Source of the DNA: JAWPMT01 sp965215825
GTDB taxonomy: Bacteria; Bacteroidota; Bacteroidia; Cytophagales; Cyclobacteriaceae
Assembly (NCBI GenBank): GCA_965215825.1
Contig: CBDCEM010000003.1
Location: 2,542,001 to 2,606,000, forward strand
Direction: 5' to 3'
DNA: 64,000 nucleotides
This document shows, in pieces, positions 31,817-41,592 of this stretch. How positions within the stretch are numbered: position 1 is the first letter of the stretch; each line of letters opens with the position of its first letter. Below the pieces are notes generated by a model. The model saw nothing but the letters and a program-made list of their open reading frames with translations. It was not told where the DNA came from and did no database searches. A program made the position numbers and the translations under genes.

Positions 31817-34447
31817 ATGGACAACAATTTGAAAACACCTCCGCATTGGTTAGAAAAGTTACTTGTTATTTTCTGCAAAAAGGAGGTTTATGAAATCCTT
31901 CAGGGTGATCTCTATGAGCTTTACCGTCGAAATGTGCAAAATGTTGGAAAAGGAAAAGCTAACCTGCTGTATTTACGGGATGCAATGACCATTCTTCGCC
32001 CCGGGTTAATTAAAAAACTCGAAGGAAACGCAAATCTCAATGGGTATGGTTTATTCAAAAATCACCTTAAAACATCGATGAGAAACGTTCGCCGAAATGC
32101 TATGTTCTCTACGATAAACATCGTCGGTCTTGCTATCAGTATGTCTGTAGGAATCATGATGATCGTGTTCCTAAGCGAATTATATGCGGTGGACAGTTTT
32201 CATGAAAACAAAGACCGAATTTCACGTGTCACGACCACCAGGCCTGGCTTAATGGGTAATACCATCGATCACCTGGCAACTACCTCTTACTTTATCGCGG
32301 ACCAAATTGAAGCGCAAATCCCAGAAGTAGAACAATTGACGGTGATGAGCTGGCGAATAGAAAAAGACCTGAAGACGAAGCAGAAGAGTTTACTTCTTTC
32401 AGGATTTTACGCCACTCCCTCCCTATTTGAGATTCTTTCTTTTGATATGGTCCGAGGTAACCCAAAAACCGCATTAGAGAAGCCAGGAGCCATTGTACTT
32501 ACGGTCTCAACTGCAGAACGATTGTTTGGGCAACAAGATCCATTAGGCAGGCATGTCGAAACGGAAGATGGCTCCTTTTCTATAACTGGAATTGTCCAGG
32601 ATCCACCATTGAATTCCTACCTGAACTTTGAAATGCTGATCTCCATGAAAAGCAACAATATGATCAATAATGACTTTCGTCAGAATCCTCAAAACACTTT
32701 TGAAAACTACGTATATCTTTTATTGGGAGAAGACGCAGACCCCAATGAGATTGAGGAGAAGTTATCGCATATATTGTCGGAATATCCCGAGGACCTGTCA
32801 TTTATCTCCCATGCTCTGGAACCCATGGGCTCCTTCCTGACTGGTGCAGCTTTGAATGCCAATGGCCCTACTTTTTCTGCGAAGAAAGTGGATATGATGA
32901 TCGCTTTAGCTGTTTTTGTCCTTTTATCTGCCTGTTTCAATTATACAAATTTATCTCTTGGTCGGGCACTGAGAAGGTTTAAAGAGATTAGTGTTCGCAA
33001 AGTAACCGGAGCTTCCAGAATTCAACTATTTCTACAATTCCTCACAGAATCCATTCTTGTCTCCTTTCTTGCCTTGATCATTGGTGCTGGCTTATTCCTT
33101 TTAGCCAGGCCAGTTTTACTGGAACAACTCAATTTCCTACTTAACAACCGGCCATTCTTTCTACTTGAACTCACTCCTATCTGTCTTTTCTATTTTGTTG
33201 TATTCGCCCTGTTGACAGGTTGTATCGCAGGATTTTTCCCAGCGTTCGTGCTTTCTAAGCTAAAAGCCAGCTTACTTTTTAATGGTGTAAGTAAAATACG
33301 GCTACTCTCAGGAATTAATATACGGCAGGCCCTGATTACGTTGCAATTTACTTTGTCCATTGGGTTGATCATGTGTGCCATTATCGTATACAAACAATAC
33401 CTGTTCACCTTAAATTATGACCTTGGTTATGATACGGAAAACATCATAAATATCAGTGTCAGGGGAGATTATATGGACATCCTTGAAAATGAGTATCACA
33501 AGATGCCGGAAGTATTGGGCTCCAGTCGATCAGAGGCAGTATTAGGTATTCGCGGAGGGCAAATCGGTGGTGCGATATCGGAGGACTTCCAGGATACGGT
33601 TTTATATTCCTGTAACTATGTAGGGCCAGATTATTTGAAAATGCACAATTTCAATTTATTGGCAGGACCTGGTTTTTTTGAGGCAAGTCATGATCAAACC
33701 GTCAAGGATATTGTCATTGTTAATGAGCGCTTCCTGACTGAGCTGAATATCAACACACCAGACGAGGCAATAGGAAGGAAAGTACGACTTAGAAACAGAG
33801 ACAATACGATTGCCACCATTCAGGGTGTAGTAAGTGATTTCGTTGGCATGTCTCTGGACTTTCAAATGCCTGAACCGTTTGCATTCTTTCCGATGCGAGA
33901 TGGACAAGCAGGAACTTTAGGCCTCAAGGTGGCGACAGACAATCTGCTCGCCACAATGACTCAATTGGAAAGTTATTACCGTGAACATGATGCAATCCAT
34001 CCGTTCGAAGCAAGCTTATATGACGATCAAATCTCAAACACCTACAAGAGTCTGCAATCGACCTACTTCATCATTTCATTGTTAGCGTTTCTGGCCATCT
34101 CCATCTCCACTTTGGGATTACTGGGTATCGCCTCTTATATCACAGAAACCCGCATGAAAGAAATCAGCGTCAGAAAAGTTTTAGGAGCATCCACATCAAA
34201 CTTGATTCTTTTGCTTTCCAGAGGATTTACATGGATGATGTTGCTAGCTGGCATCGTTGCTATTCCCATTTCCTGGTACATGGTCGATGCGCACTTGCTT
34301 CAGGCTTTTTTGTATCGCACCTCTATTGGAGCCTGGGAGCTGTCCTCTGGCTTCCTGATGGTACTTCTCATTGGTGTATTTTCAATAGGTTTCCAGATCA
34401 ACAAAGTAACTGCTCAAAATCCCGCGCACCTGTTGCGTAGTGAGTAA
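31817..34447 (+). CDS. ABC permease with N-terminal permease prefix domain (PadR-linked)
   Basis: 876 residues. Residues about 1-75 are the cytosolic permease prefix domain (PHWLEKLLVIFCKKEVYEILQGDLYELYRR), found only in PadR-associated permeases. Then comes a MacB/FtsX permease: membrane helix about 98-122 (FSTINIVGLAISMSVGIMMIV), periplasmic core, FtsX block with RRFKEISVRKVTGASRIQL near 390, a second core, and a final FtsX block with ITETRMKEISVRKVLGAST, ending NPAHLLRSE. It probably works with an unlinked MacB-type ATPase. The prefix domain may contact PadR or the ATPase. It is cotranscribed with the PadR gene 3 bp upstream. Confidence 0.9.
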   Translation: MDNNLKTPPHWLEKLLVIFCKKEVYEILQGDLYELYRRNVQNVGKGKANLLYLRDAMTILRPGLIKKLEGNANLNGYGLFKNHLKTSMRNVRRNAMFSTINIVGLAISMSVGIMMIVFLSELYAVDSFHENKDRISRVTTTRPGLMGNTIDHLATTSYFIADQIEAQIPEVEQLTVMSWRIEKDLKTKQKSLLLSGFYATPSLFEILSFDMVRGNPKTALEKPGAIVLTVSTAERLFGQQDPLGRHVETEDGSFSITGIVQDPPLNSYLNFEMLISMKSNNMINNDFRQNPQNTFENYVYLLLGEDADPNEIEEKLSHILSEYPEDLSFISHALEPMGSFLTGAALNANGPTFSAKKVDMMIALAVFVLLSACFNYTNLSLGRALRRFKEISVRKVTGASRIQLFLQFLTESILVSFLALIIGAGLFLLARPVLLEQLNFLLNNRPFFLLELTPICLFYFVVFALLTGCIAGFFPAFVLSKLKASLLFNGVSKIRLLSGINIRQALITLQFTLSIGLIMCAIIVYKQYLFTLNYDLGYDTENIINISVRGDYMDILENEYHKMPEVLGSSRSEAVLGIRGGQIGGAISEDFQDTVLYSCNYVGPDYLKMHNFNLLAGPGFFEASHDQTVKDIVIVNERFLTELNINTPDEAIGRKVRLRNRDNTIATIQGVVSDFVGMSLDFQMPEPFAFFPMRDGQAGTLGLKVATDNLLATMTQLESYYREHDAIHPFEASLYDDQISNTYKSLQSTYFIISLLAFLAISISTLGLLGIASYITETRMKEISVRKVLGASTSNLILLLSRGFTWMMLLAGIVAIPISWYMVDAHLLQAFLYRTSIGAWELSSGFLMVLLIGVFSIGFQINKVTAQNPAHLLRSE

Positions 34448-34486
34448 TCTTATCAATACAGATTAAAATGGCTTCTCTGCATACTT

Positions 34487-36154
34487 CTAATTCGCTTTTA
34501 TCAATCTTAAGTTTCTGACTCTACCACTTGTAAACTTTACACCTGAAATAGCTCCTGTCTCCCCTCGTTCAAACTCGGCAATGAATTCTCCGGTATCCAG
34601 CACATCTTTCTTAATTCTTGAAATTTCTCCAAACCCACGACGCTGATGATACCAGGATAATTTGTTATCCTTCCATAGGAATTTATAGTACACATCTAAT
34701 TCAGGGCTGTAGTAGGAACCTGCATACCCTTTCATTTCCTGATTTGAACCCTCCTCAGGGATAAAGCTCTCAAATATGGTCGGGGATTCTTCATCCTCAG
34801 TAACAATCATCTGAGCATCACTTCCCTTACCTTCAAATCTCACGCTAAGGTCTATACCTCCCAGCCCCAGCATTTTGAAAGTGTTTTTACCAGTGGGCGC
34901 CAGCTTACTTTCGTTGTTCTCCCCTCTCCAATACATCAATGTATCATTTTTCACATAAACCCGCCTTCTGTATTTGTCTCTGGGATTCCAGAAGTAGTTT
35001 TCAAAGGTTTTCAGCCATTTGGAGGAAAGTTTAACAAAATCAGCAGCTGGTTTCTCATTTGCTCCATCTTCATTTAATGGATTGGTAACCACATCAAAAA
35101 CCCTATAGGTTCGACCTCCGGGATTGGCCTGATTGTAATTGGTCAGGATGGAGATGACCATTTCTTCATCTGGTATTATTACGATGTTGCTCCGAAACCC
35201 ACCAATGGACCCTCCGTGAGCCACGACTTTCTTACCTTGTACCTTATTTACATTCACACCAAATGCATAATTGTTGGCTGTACCATCATTGAAGGGGTCA
35301 GTCGTTTGTAATCGTTTGAACAAATCCCGCCAACCAGGTTTAGGATTGTAAAAATTTTCTCCCCATATCAACAAGTCTTGAACGGTGGCATGCATATTTC
35401 CCGATCCCACATAGGCCCAGTAATCAATTGCCCGCTGAAAGCCTGTTTCTCCTCTTTTGTAATAGGAAGTTGCATTTTGAGGTATGACATTTGACGGATC
35501 ATCCTCCACATAAGTATCCTTCATACCAAGAGGATTGAACACGTTTTGCTTCATCCATTCAGGGAATTCCATACTCGTAAGTTTCTCGATGATGTATGCC
35601 ATATAGATATACCCCGTATTGCAATACATGTATTCCGCTCCAGGTTCAAAATTCAGGTCCTCCTGACTTTCCATCAACCGGTAGATGTCTTCATTGCTAC
35701 GCAAATCACTACCTCTCCAACCGGCGTAAAACAATAACTCATGAAAACTTCTGATTCCACTGGTATGATGCAATAGGTGACGAATCGTGATTTTATCTCC
35801 AATGGTTGACAGATTTGGAATGTACTTGCTGATTTCATCGTCCACTGACAGCACTCCATCCCTTTCCAAAATCAGGATTCCCAGTGCTGTGAACTGCTTT
35901 GAAACGGATGCCAAATTGAAAATTGTTGATGTTTGATTTGGAATAAGATAATCCAGGCTGGCCAGCCCATAGGCTTTAAGGTAGACATCCTTATTTCCTT
36001 TCCTCACACCTACTACGCCACCTGGGTGATTGGGTTGATTCCATTCCAGAAAAATACTATCAATCATCGCTTCTTGTTCTTCCGGCAGCTGGGCGGCAAC
36101 TTGAAAAAGTAGGGAAATAAGGAGCATTGAAATAAGGAATTGTCGTCTGATCAT
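34487..36154 (-). CDS. Serine hydrolase of the class C beta-lactamase family
   Basis: 555 residues with a signal peptide (FLISMLLISLLFQVAAQ). The catalytic SxxK is SVSK (Ser83-Lys86) in FNLASVSKQFTALGILILERDG. The YxN motif is YCN in EYMYCNTGYIYMAY and the third motif is HGG in VVAHGGSIGGFRSN. The domain spans about residues 25-360, followed by beta-rich C-terminal domains (about 390-555). Proteins like this are periplasmic esterases, D-aminopeptidases or peptidoglycan peptidases; true beta-lactamase activity is not implied. It is divergent from the LodA-like gene. Confidence 0.88.
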   Translation of the reverse strand: MIRRQFLISMLLISLLFQVAAQLPEEQEAMIDSIFLEWNQPNHPGGVVGVRKGNKDVYLKAYGLASLDYLIPNQTSTIFNLASVSKQFTALGILILERDGVLSVDDEISKYIPNLSTIGDKITIRHLLHHTSGIRSFHELLFYAGWRGSDLRSNEDIYRLMESQEDLNFEPGAEYMYCNTGYIYMAYIIEKLTSMEFPEWMKQNVFNPLGMKDTYVEDDPSNVIPQNATSYYKRGETGFQRAIDYWAYVGSGNMHATVQDLLIWGENFYNPKPGWRDLFKRLQTTDPFNDGTANNYAFGVNVNKVQGKKVVAHGGSIGGFRSNIVIIPDEEMVISILTNYNQANPGGRTYRVFDVVTNPLNEDGANEKPAADFVKLSSKWLKTFENYFWNPRDKYRRRVYVKNDTLMYWRGENNESKLAPTGKNTFKMLGLGGIDLSVRFEGKGSDAQMIVTEDEESPTIFESFIPEEGSNQEMKGYAGSYYSPELDVYYKFLWKDNKLSWYHQRRGFGEISRIKKDVLDTGEFIAEFERGETGAISGVKFTSGRVRNLRLIKAN

Positions 36155-36293
36155 GAGCTTGTGTTTCAGTCAATGAAGATAGTACCATTTGACAAACTCC
36201 ATTTAAAAAGGCATGTTGAAAATTAAGATCCATATGCTTGACTCCATTATGAATCAATTAACATAACTTAGAACCATACCAACATAGATTAAT

Positions 36294-38420
36294 ATGGCTA
36301 AAAAGCATCAACCTTCAAAAATCAAAAGGCGGGATTTTCTGGCTACCTCCTCCATCTTTGGATTAGGTACAGCTTCAGGACTGATACCCAGGGTGGCACT
36401 TGGTGCCTCCGATCCTTTACAAATTGCACCGCAAGACGCAGAGATTCATCAGCTGGCGATTTATCCCCCATTGGGGATTTGCCGAGTCGGTAATGACGAC
36501 AAACATTTTCTGGCACCAGAAATACCCGGGATGTCCCCAAACCCTACTGATGGTTATAAACAAGGGCCAAGTAAAATCAAAAAACAGGCCCAGAAATTCC
36601 GGATATATGCCTTTGACGATCAAGGACGAGTGATCAGAGAAGTTGTGAATGACACTAATACTGAGATCAATTGGAAAGTAAAAATGGCCAATGGCAAGGC
36701 TGCCTGGTATGAATTCAACAATCCACTTGACATGGGCTCATACGCTCCTGGTCTTGCGGGTAAATTGAGGAACAACTTCTATCTGGGTAAAGACCGGGAG
36801 GTCCTGGAAATCGCACCAGATGAAGTGCAAATCAAAGGAGAAAATCAAAACGCCAATGGCAACGACGACAGCAAGTCCATGATAGGTGATTTCTGGTCGG
36901 AACCCAATCAGGTGAAAGTTAAACTAGGACATGTCCAAACAGATGGTGATGGAAGATTGATCGTTGTTCCTGGTAATGGTGCTGGAGATTCAGCCATGCG
37001 TCAGAGTCCTATCAATAACTTCGCCGACAATGATGGCTGGTACGATGATTGGGCCGATGGTTACGTAAAAGCGGAGGTAACAATAAATGGTGAATCGAAA
37101 CCAGTTGAATCGGCATGGGTATCCACCAGCGGTCCTAATTTCGCTCCTGAAATTGAGCCATTCATCACCTTGTACGATGTAGTCCGTGATGTGATGATTA
37201 ACGGAAAGAAGGATCCCCTTGAGGAAAAACCGGCATTGCCACTTTCTTTTCGTGAAGAGATCTACCCATTCTTCAAACGGTTGGGACAAATGCAGTGGAT
37301 TTCCGCGGCCGCTAACTTTCGTGAGGGCTGGATAGATCTTGAGGATTTCTCAGATCCCAAATACATCAAAACGTTATGCGATCCCAGTCCAGCCAATAAG
37401 GACATTCGCATGAAGGTTTTCAATCAATTCCGAAACCCGAAAGATTATAAATTCTATAATTCAGCGGAGGACTTTTCGGATAAAGTCCAGTACAAGATTC
37501 CATATATGCTCGGAAGTGGCGTCAACTACGACTTTAGCCCGGCACATTGGTTCACGATGCCTGAAACTCAATACTGGATCTTACAACAATGGGCCGAAGG
37601 TAATTTTGTAGATGATCTGAAGAAAAAACCTAAGGTGGAAGAAACCGGAAAGTTTGCAGACATTCCTCTTGACCAGCAACCCTATGCGTTGACCCGAGCT
37701 GCTTTGGAACCCCTTTCCGGAGGTGCTTTTCACCCGGGAGTCGAACTTACCTGGCCTTTACGGCAACAAGGGATTTTCAGAGATGACATGCCGTATCGGA
37801 TCAAAGTGCAGGAAAACGCTGAACCCATGTGGAAACAAACGGAAAAACTGGGACTACTATTGACCCCAGAAGTTGCATTTAAGGGAGCCACTCGATCAAA
37901 GATGCCCAGTGGTGAATCGTATTCCTACTACGGCTTGCAAGACGATTCTCCGGTAAGTGCACAAAAACCTGGCGACCTTACCCGCTGGCTGGGTCTTCCC
38001 TGGCATCCGGACGCATTCAGTTGCCAGGCAGTGATGTATGCCAATGACTTCCCTAATGCAACCTGGTGGCCCGCACTCCTTCCAATCGATGTAATGCCTG
38101 AGTATTGCTTCAAACAACTGGAGAGAGAAGACCTGGACGATGAGGAGAAACTGAAGTTTTTCAATGATCGCCAATTGTGGACGAGAGGCGTGACTGGCAT
38201 TGGCTATCACGTACAAGGAAGCTACGATGACGGACTTGAACGTATGGTAGCACTCTGGCCCCACATGGGTTTTGTACTTAAACGAAAACGCCCGGAAAAC
38301 CTCAGTGCTCGTCTAAAAGGGTTAATCCCCGAGGAAGTTTATGTAGAAACAGGTCGTGGTTCTATGGATCTGTACACCAATGCTCAGCCTAATGAAGGTT
38401 TGCCCAAGAAGAGGGAGTAA
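36294..38420 (+). CDS. LodA/GoxA-like oxidase, apparently lacking the CTQ cysteine
   Basis: 708 residues with a Tat-type signal (KRRDFLATSSIFGLG). Strong LodA family features: HQLAIYPPLGICRVGNDDKHFLAPEIPG near the start, EINWKVKMANGKAAWYEFNNP, and the C-terminal LPWHPDAFSCQ and TWWPALLPIDVMPE. LodA and GoxA oxidise amino acids with a cysteine tryptophylquinone (CTQ) made from one Cys and one Trp. The Trp region (TWWPALLP) is present, but in the motif where I expect the Cys (GG-x-F-x-PG-x-E) this protein reads GGAFHPGVELTW with no Cys. It is followed 8 bp later by a LodB-like flavoprotein gene. It may be a non-quinone or inactive family member. Confidence 0.82.
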   Translation: MAKKHQPSKIKRRDFLATSSIFGLGTASGLIPRVALGASDPLQIAPQDAEIHQLAIYPPLGICRVGNDDKHFLAPEIPGMSPNPTDGYKQGPSKIKKQAQKFRIYAFDDQGRVIREVVNDTNTEINWKVKMANGKAAWYEFNNPLDMGSYAPGLAGKLRNNFYLGKDREVLEIAPDEVQIKGENQNANGNDDSKSMIGDFWSEPNQVKVKLGHVQTDGDGRLIVVPGNGAGDSAMRQSPINNFADNDGWYDDWADGYVKAEVTINGESKPVESAWVSTSGPNFAPEIEPFITLYDVVRDVMINGKKDPLEEKPALPLSFREEIYPFFKRLGQMQWISAAANFREGWIDLEDFSDPKYIKTLCDPSPANKDIRMKVFNQFRNPKDYKFYNSAEDFSDKVQYKIPYMLGSGVNYDFSPAHWFTMPETQYWILQQWAEGNFVDDLKKKPKVEETGKFADIPLDQQPYALTRAALEPLSGGAFHPGVELTWPLRQQGIFRDDMPYRIKVQENAEPMWKQTEKLGLLLTPEVAFKGATRSKMPSGESYSYYGLQDDSPVSAQKPGDLTRWLGLPWHPDAFSCQAVMYANDFPNATWWPALLPIDVMPEYCFKQLEREDLDDEEKLKFFNDRQLWTRGVTGIGYHVQGSYDDGLERMVALWPHMGFVLKRKRPENLSARLKGLIPEEVYVETGRGSMDLYTNAQPNEGLPKKRE

Positions 38421-38428
38421 GAAGATTG

Positions 38429-39514
38429 ATGAAATATGATTTAATCATTATCGGAGCAGGAGTTGCTACTTCTTCTGCTCTGATAGCTCTTAAAAATGCT
38501 GGTTTACAGATTGCAGTAGTTGCGCCAGGGGGTCAGTCTGATTTCAAGATTGGCGAAACACTGGCACCGGCTGGGTGGATGGAACTTCAACAATTGGGAA
38601 TTTCTGATGACATCAGACCTTCAGATCACTGGCCCTCATTCCAGAAATTTTCAAGTTGGGGCACTTCCAAATTACTTCCTTCGACCAACGGAGGTCATCA
38701 GAGTTGGTACCTGAATCGTGTGAAATTCGAAAGGACTTTATGGGATCGGGCCCAGCAAACAGTTCTTAAATACTTCGATACCAAAGCCACTCATGTTGAC
38801 AAAAAACAAGATTTGTGGTGTGTAAAAACCAAAGCAGGTGAATTACATGCAAAAATTGTTCTGGACGCATCCGGAAGAGCATCAGTAGCTGGACGCCATC
38901 ATTTCAATCGAATCCGTCATGATAAATTGGTCGCCTTGTACGCGATTCTTGAACAGTCAGATGAGGAAGTAGAACCCACGAGAGCAACCATGATTGAAGC
39001 ACGTCCCAATGGATGGTTTTACTCCGTACTAATCCCTGGCAACAGAATGGTGGTTTCATGGTTTACCGATAGTGACCTTCTTCCAAAAGGGCTGGCGGAA
39101 CAAAAAAGCTGTTTCCTGAATCAGGTCCATGAAAGTGAATTCACCAATAAACGCATCACTTCCGCCGGCTACCAACTCAATACCGAAATTCAAAACACTG
39201 ATGCTTCAACCATTATAACAAATGAATTTTCTAAGAATAACCTGGTTCTGGCTGGAGATGCCGCAGTTTGTTTTGATCCGCTATCTTCTCATGGAATTAC
39301 AACTGCCTTGTGGTCAGGAAGAAAGTCCGGAAAAGCCATTGCCTCATTATTAAAACAAGATTCATCAGCACTTTCAGCTTATGCCAGATCTTTTCGTCTG
39401 GGAACAGAAAAATACTTAAAGGAAAAACAACACATCTATCAGATCGAGCGACGATTTTCAACAGAGGTATTCTGGAGAAGAAGAAACGGTGAGCTTAGAA
39501 ATCCCCAAGCATGA
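38429..39514 (+). CDS. LodB-like FAD-dependent oxidoreductase
   Basis: 361 residues from the ATG at 38429 (a TTG one codon earlier is possible). N-terminal Rossmann motif IIGAGVATSSALIALKNAG binds FAD; GETLAPAGWMELQQLG is like the tryptophan-halogenase/LodB group, and the second FAD motif LVLAGDAAVCFDPLSSHGI is intact. LodB enzymes are needed to mature the CTQ cofactor of the adjacent LodA. The gene follows the LodA-like gene by 8 bp, so they form an operon. Its last 20 bp overlap the convergent nucleoside hydrolase gene. Keeping this maturase next to a Cys-less LodA is odd. Confidence 0.8.
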   Translation: MKYDLIIIGAGVATSSALIALKNAGLQIAVVAPGGQSDFKIGETLAPAGWMELQQLGISDDIRPSDHWPSFQKFSSWGTSKLLPSTNGGHQSWYLNRVKFERTLWDRAQQTVLKYFDTKATHVDKKQDLWCVKTKAGELHAKIVLDASGRASVAGRHHFNRIRHDKLVALYAILEQSDEEVEPTRATMIEARPNGWFYSVLIPGNRMVVSWFTDSDLLPKGLAEQKSCFLNQVHESEFTNKRITSAGYQLNTEIQNTDASTIITNEFSKNNLVLAGDAAVCFDPLSSHGITTALWSGRKSGKAIASLLKQDSSALSAYARSFRLGTEKYLKEKQHIYQIERRFSTEVFWRRRNGELRNPQA

Positions 39515-40490
39515 ACCCTTCAATAAGTTGCGCCATCTCCTCATTCGATTTTAAGAGTTTGAGATAACTCTGGTTTGAACCGTGGGACTCAATCCAGGAA
39601 TTTCCACCAACGCTATCCGGAACACATTCCCCATCTTTTACCTGCTCCCAATATTCACCCAATCCACCTCTAACGGCATAAAGTACTGCTGTCTGGTCAT
39701 AAGTAGCATTATCGTAGATCTTCCCTTGCCACTGATCCTTCAACCATGGGCTGTGTTCACTGAAATGTAGAAATCCCTGGTATAAAGGGTTATTTTCAGG
39801 AAGCTCGTTAAATACTTCACCCGATTTGATGTCTACTCCTACTTCATATCCTGAGAAAACAATTGGTACATCAATGTTCTCGATTACGTATTTGGTTACA
39901 CCGGGCATTGCACCATCAAAATTCCACTCTTTTGGGCCAAACGGAAACTGCCCTCCCATGATCACAAACTCTTTCACTTTCTCGTCAATAAGTGCTTTAC
40001 CCGTTAAGGAAGAGTGTTCATCCGGTCCTGAATCAATTAAATTCATGATGTTCGCCAGCGGGCCTACGGTGACGATCACTACTTCAGATTTATCGGCCCC
40101 GGCCAATAGTTTACGATACAAACCTGTACTTTCCGGCGCTCTTTCAACATCTGTTGTGTAGCTGAACTGATCCGCAATTACCTTGCTGTGATTCCAGGGA
40201 ACATATTCTCTTGACGCCTTCCGCGTTCCTACTGGAATGTCTGAATTGCCATAAAATCCATTGACCGCACTGACTGCTGCGACTGAATAAAGTTCGGTGT
40301 TCCAACACATCACTGCCAGCAATTCACATTCACCTCGGTTTTGAAAATGGTTGAGCATGGCAAGCGCACCCAGGTCATCTGCATCGCCTCCGAAATCTGT
40401 GTCAAAAATAATTTTGGGTGTTTCAACTACATCTACGGTATCTATACAAGACAACATGAGCAACCCCAATAGAAGGAAAACATATTTCAT
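39495..40490 (-). CDS. Nucleoside hydrolase, lipoprotein
   Basis: 331 residues from the ATG at 40490. The signal ends in a lipobox (LMLSC, Cys15), so the enzyme is anchored in the envelope. The calcium-binding motif DTDFGGDADD (residues 30-39) is the hallmark of the IUNH family, which cleaves nucleosides to ribose and free base; GPLANIMNLIDS and VIMGGQFPFGPKEWNFDGAMPG are further family segments. It starts 2 bp after the LacI stop codon (a TTG start would overlap it), so the two are cotranscribed. With the divergent ribokinase and transporter it suggests envelope release of ribose followed by uptake. Confidence 0.88.
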   Translation of the reverse strand: MKYVFLLLGLLMLSCIDTVDVVETPKIIFDTDFGGDADDLGALAMLNHFQNRGECELLAVMCWNTELYSVAAVSAVNGFYGNSDIPVGTRKASREYVPWNHSKVIADQFSYTTDVERAPESTGLYRKLLAGADKSEVVIVTVGPLANIMNLIDSGPDEHSSLTGKALIDEKVKEFVIMGGQFPFGPKEWNFDGAMPGVTKYVIENIDVPIVFSGYEVGVDIKSGEVFNELPENNPLYQGFLHFSEHSPWLKDQWQGKIYDNATYDQTAVLYAVRGGLGEYWEQVKDGECVPDSVGGNSWIESHGSNQSYLKLLKSNEEMAQLIEGFMLGDF

Positions 40491-40492
40491 AA

Positions 40493-41503
40493 TCAATTGT
40501 TATTCAGATTTTTAACAGATTCTCGTTCAATGATTTCAGGCACGATTTTATCATTAGTACAACTCTTGTTCTCCAGCCTATTTATCAACATGTTTACTGC
40601 TTTTTTTGCCATTTCGGCAATCGGTTGTTTAATCGTACTTATAGGTGGAGAAGTCAATTCGAAATAAGGTTGTTCGTCGAATGACAATAATGAAATGTCT
40701 TTAGGAATCTCCAAACCAAGTTGAGAAAGGGCGCGTATGGCCCCAATGGCTATAAGGTTATTAAATGTAAATATGGCCGTAGGTCGTTCTTTGGATTTCA
40801 GTATTTCGAAAATGCTTTCATAGCCATTTTGAATTGTAAACCCTTTTCCATAAACATTAACTTCTGGTTCCAGTCCCGCTTGCTTCATCGCCTCCTTATA
40901 CCCCAGAATCCTGTTCCTATTTGAAGTAGCTTCCGGTATACCCTGGATTACACTGATTCGCTTATGACCCTGGTCGATTAAGTATTGCGTAGCCTGAAAA
41001 GCACCTGCTTCATTATTTGTAGATACATGATTGATATTGAGGTGATCAAAATACCGATCCAGGAAAATAATGGGCCGATCTTCATAAGGCTTAAAATGCT
41101 CAGCATCGATACCTACTGGTACTACAATCAATCCATCGGTCTGTCTTCGTGCAATCATACCCAGGGTTTGCTCCTCAAGTGAAGTATCATCATTCGTGCT
41201 TGAGAGTAACATCAATTTTCCTGCCTTTCGCAATTCTCGTTCGACAGCATGAGCGAGATTAGCAAAAAATGGATTAGAAAGGTCCGGAACTAACAAACCT
41301 ATAGTATCGGTCTTCTGCATTCGGAGGTTCACGGCCATCTGATTGGGAGCCAAACCATATTGCTCAGCAGCCTCCTGAACCTTTTTTACAGTCTGTTTGC
41401 TAATCCGATATTTCTCCGCCTGACCGGACATTACTCGAGAAACTGTGGTTCTGGAAACATCGATGCGTTCCGCTAGTTCTTTTAAGGAAATCCCAATACT
41501 CAA
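40493..41503 (-). CDS. LacI-family repressor of the nucleoside/ribose cluster
   Basis: 336 residues, beginning at a TTG codon. N-terminal LacI HTH: SLKELAERIDVSRTTVSRVMSGQ, hinge about residues 48-60, then a periplasmic-binding-protein-like core (TDTIGLLVPDLSNPFFANLAHAVE, IIFLDRYFDHLNINHVSTNN, GHKRISVIQGIPEATSNRNRILGYKEA). The ligand is probably ribose or a nucleoside derivative. It is divergent from ribokinase, with a 30-bp inverted repeat between them that is the likely operator, and it is cotranscribed with the nucleoside hydrolase gene downstream. Confidence 0.9.
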   Translation of the reverse strand: MSIGISLKELAERIDVSRTTVSRVMSGQAEKYRISKQTVKKVQEAAEQYGLAPNQMAVNLRMQKTDTIGLLVPDLSNPFFANLAHAVERELRKAGKLMLLSSTNDDTSLEEQTLGMIARRQTDGLIVVPVGIDAEHFKPYEDRPIIFLDRYFDHLNINHVSTNNEAGAFQATQYLIDQGHKRISVIQGIPEATSNRNRILGYKEAMKQAGLEPEVNVYGKGFTIQNGYESIFEILKSKERPTAIFTFNNLIAIGAIRALSQLGLEIPKDISLLSFDEQPYFELTSPPISTIKQPIAEMAKKAVNMLINRLENKSCTNDKIVPEIIERESVKNLNNN

Positions 41504-41544
41504 AGCCTTTTATGGTTTGTAGTGAAGTGACTAAGCATAATTTA

Positions 41545-41574
41545 TTATATTGCGCAATCGAGTGTGCAATATAA
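41545..41574. promoter_or_regulatory. LacI-type operator between lacI-like gene and ribokinase
   Basis: ttatattgcgca and tgtgcaatataa are 12-bp arms (11 of 12 pairing) around a 6-bp centre, atcgag. The site lies 18 bp upstream of the ribokinase ATG and 41 bp upstream of the repressor start, so one protein bound here could control both directions. Confidence 0.75.
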
Positions 41575-41592
41575 TGGAAAAAATGTCTGTTC

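Noticed and set aside
34487..36154. Antibiotic-resistance beta-lactamase
   Set aside because: The SxxK/YxN/HGG motifs only place it in the broad class C serine-hydrolase family; genes like this are common housekeeping esterases or peptidases in Bacteroidota.
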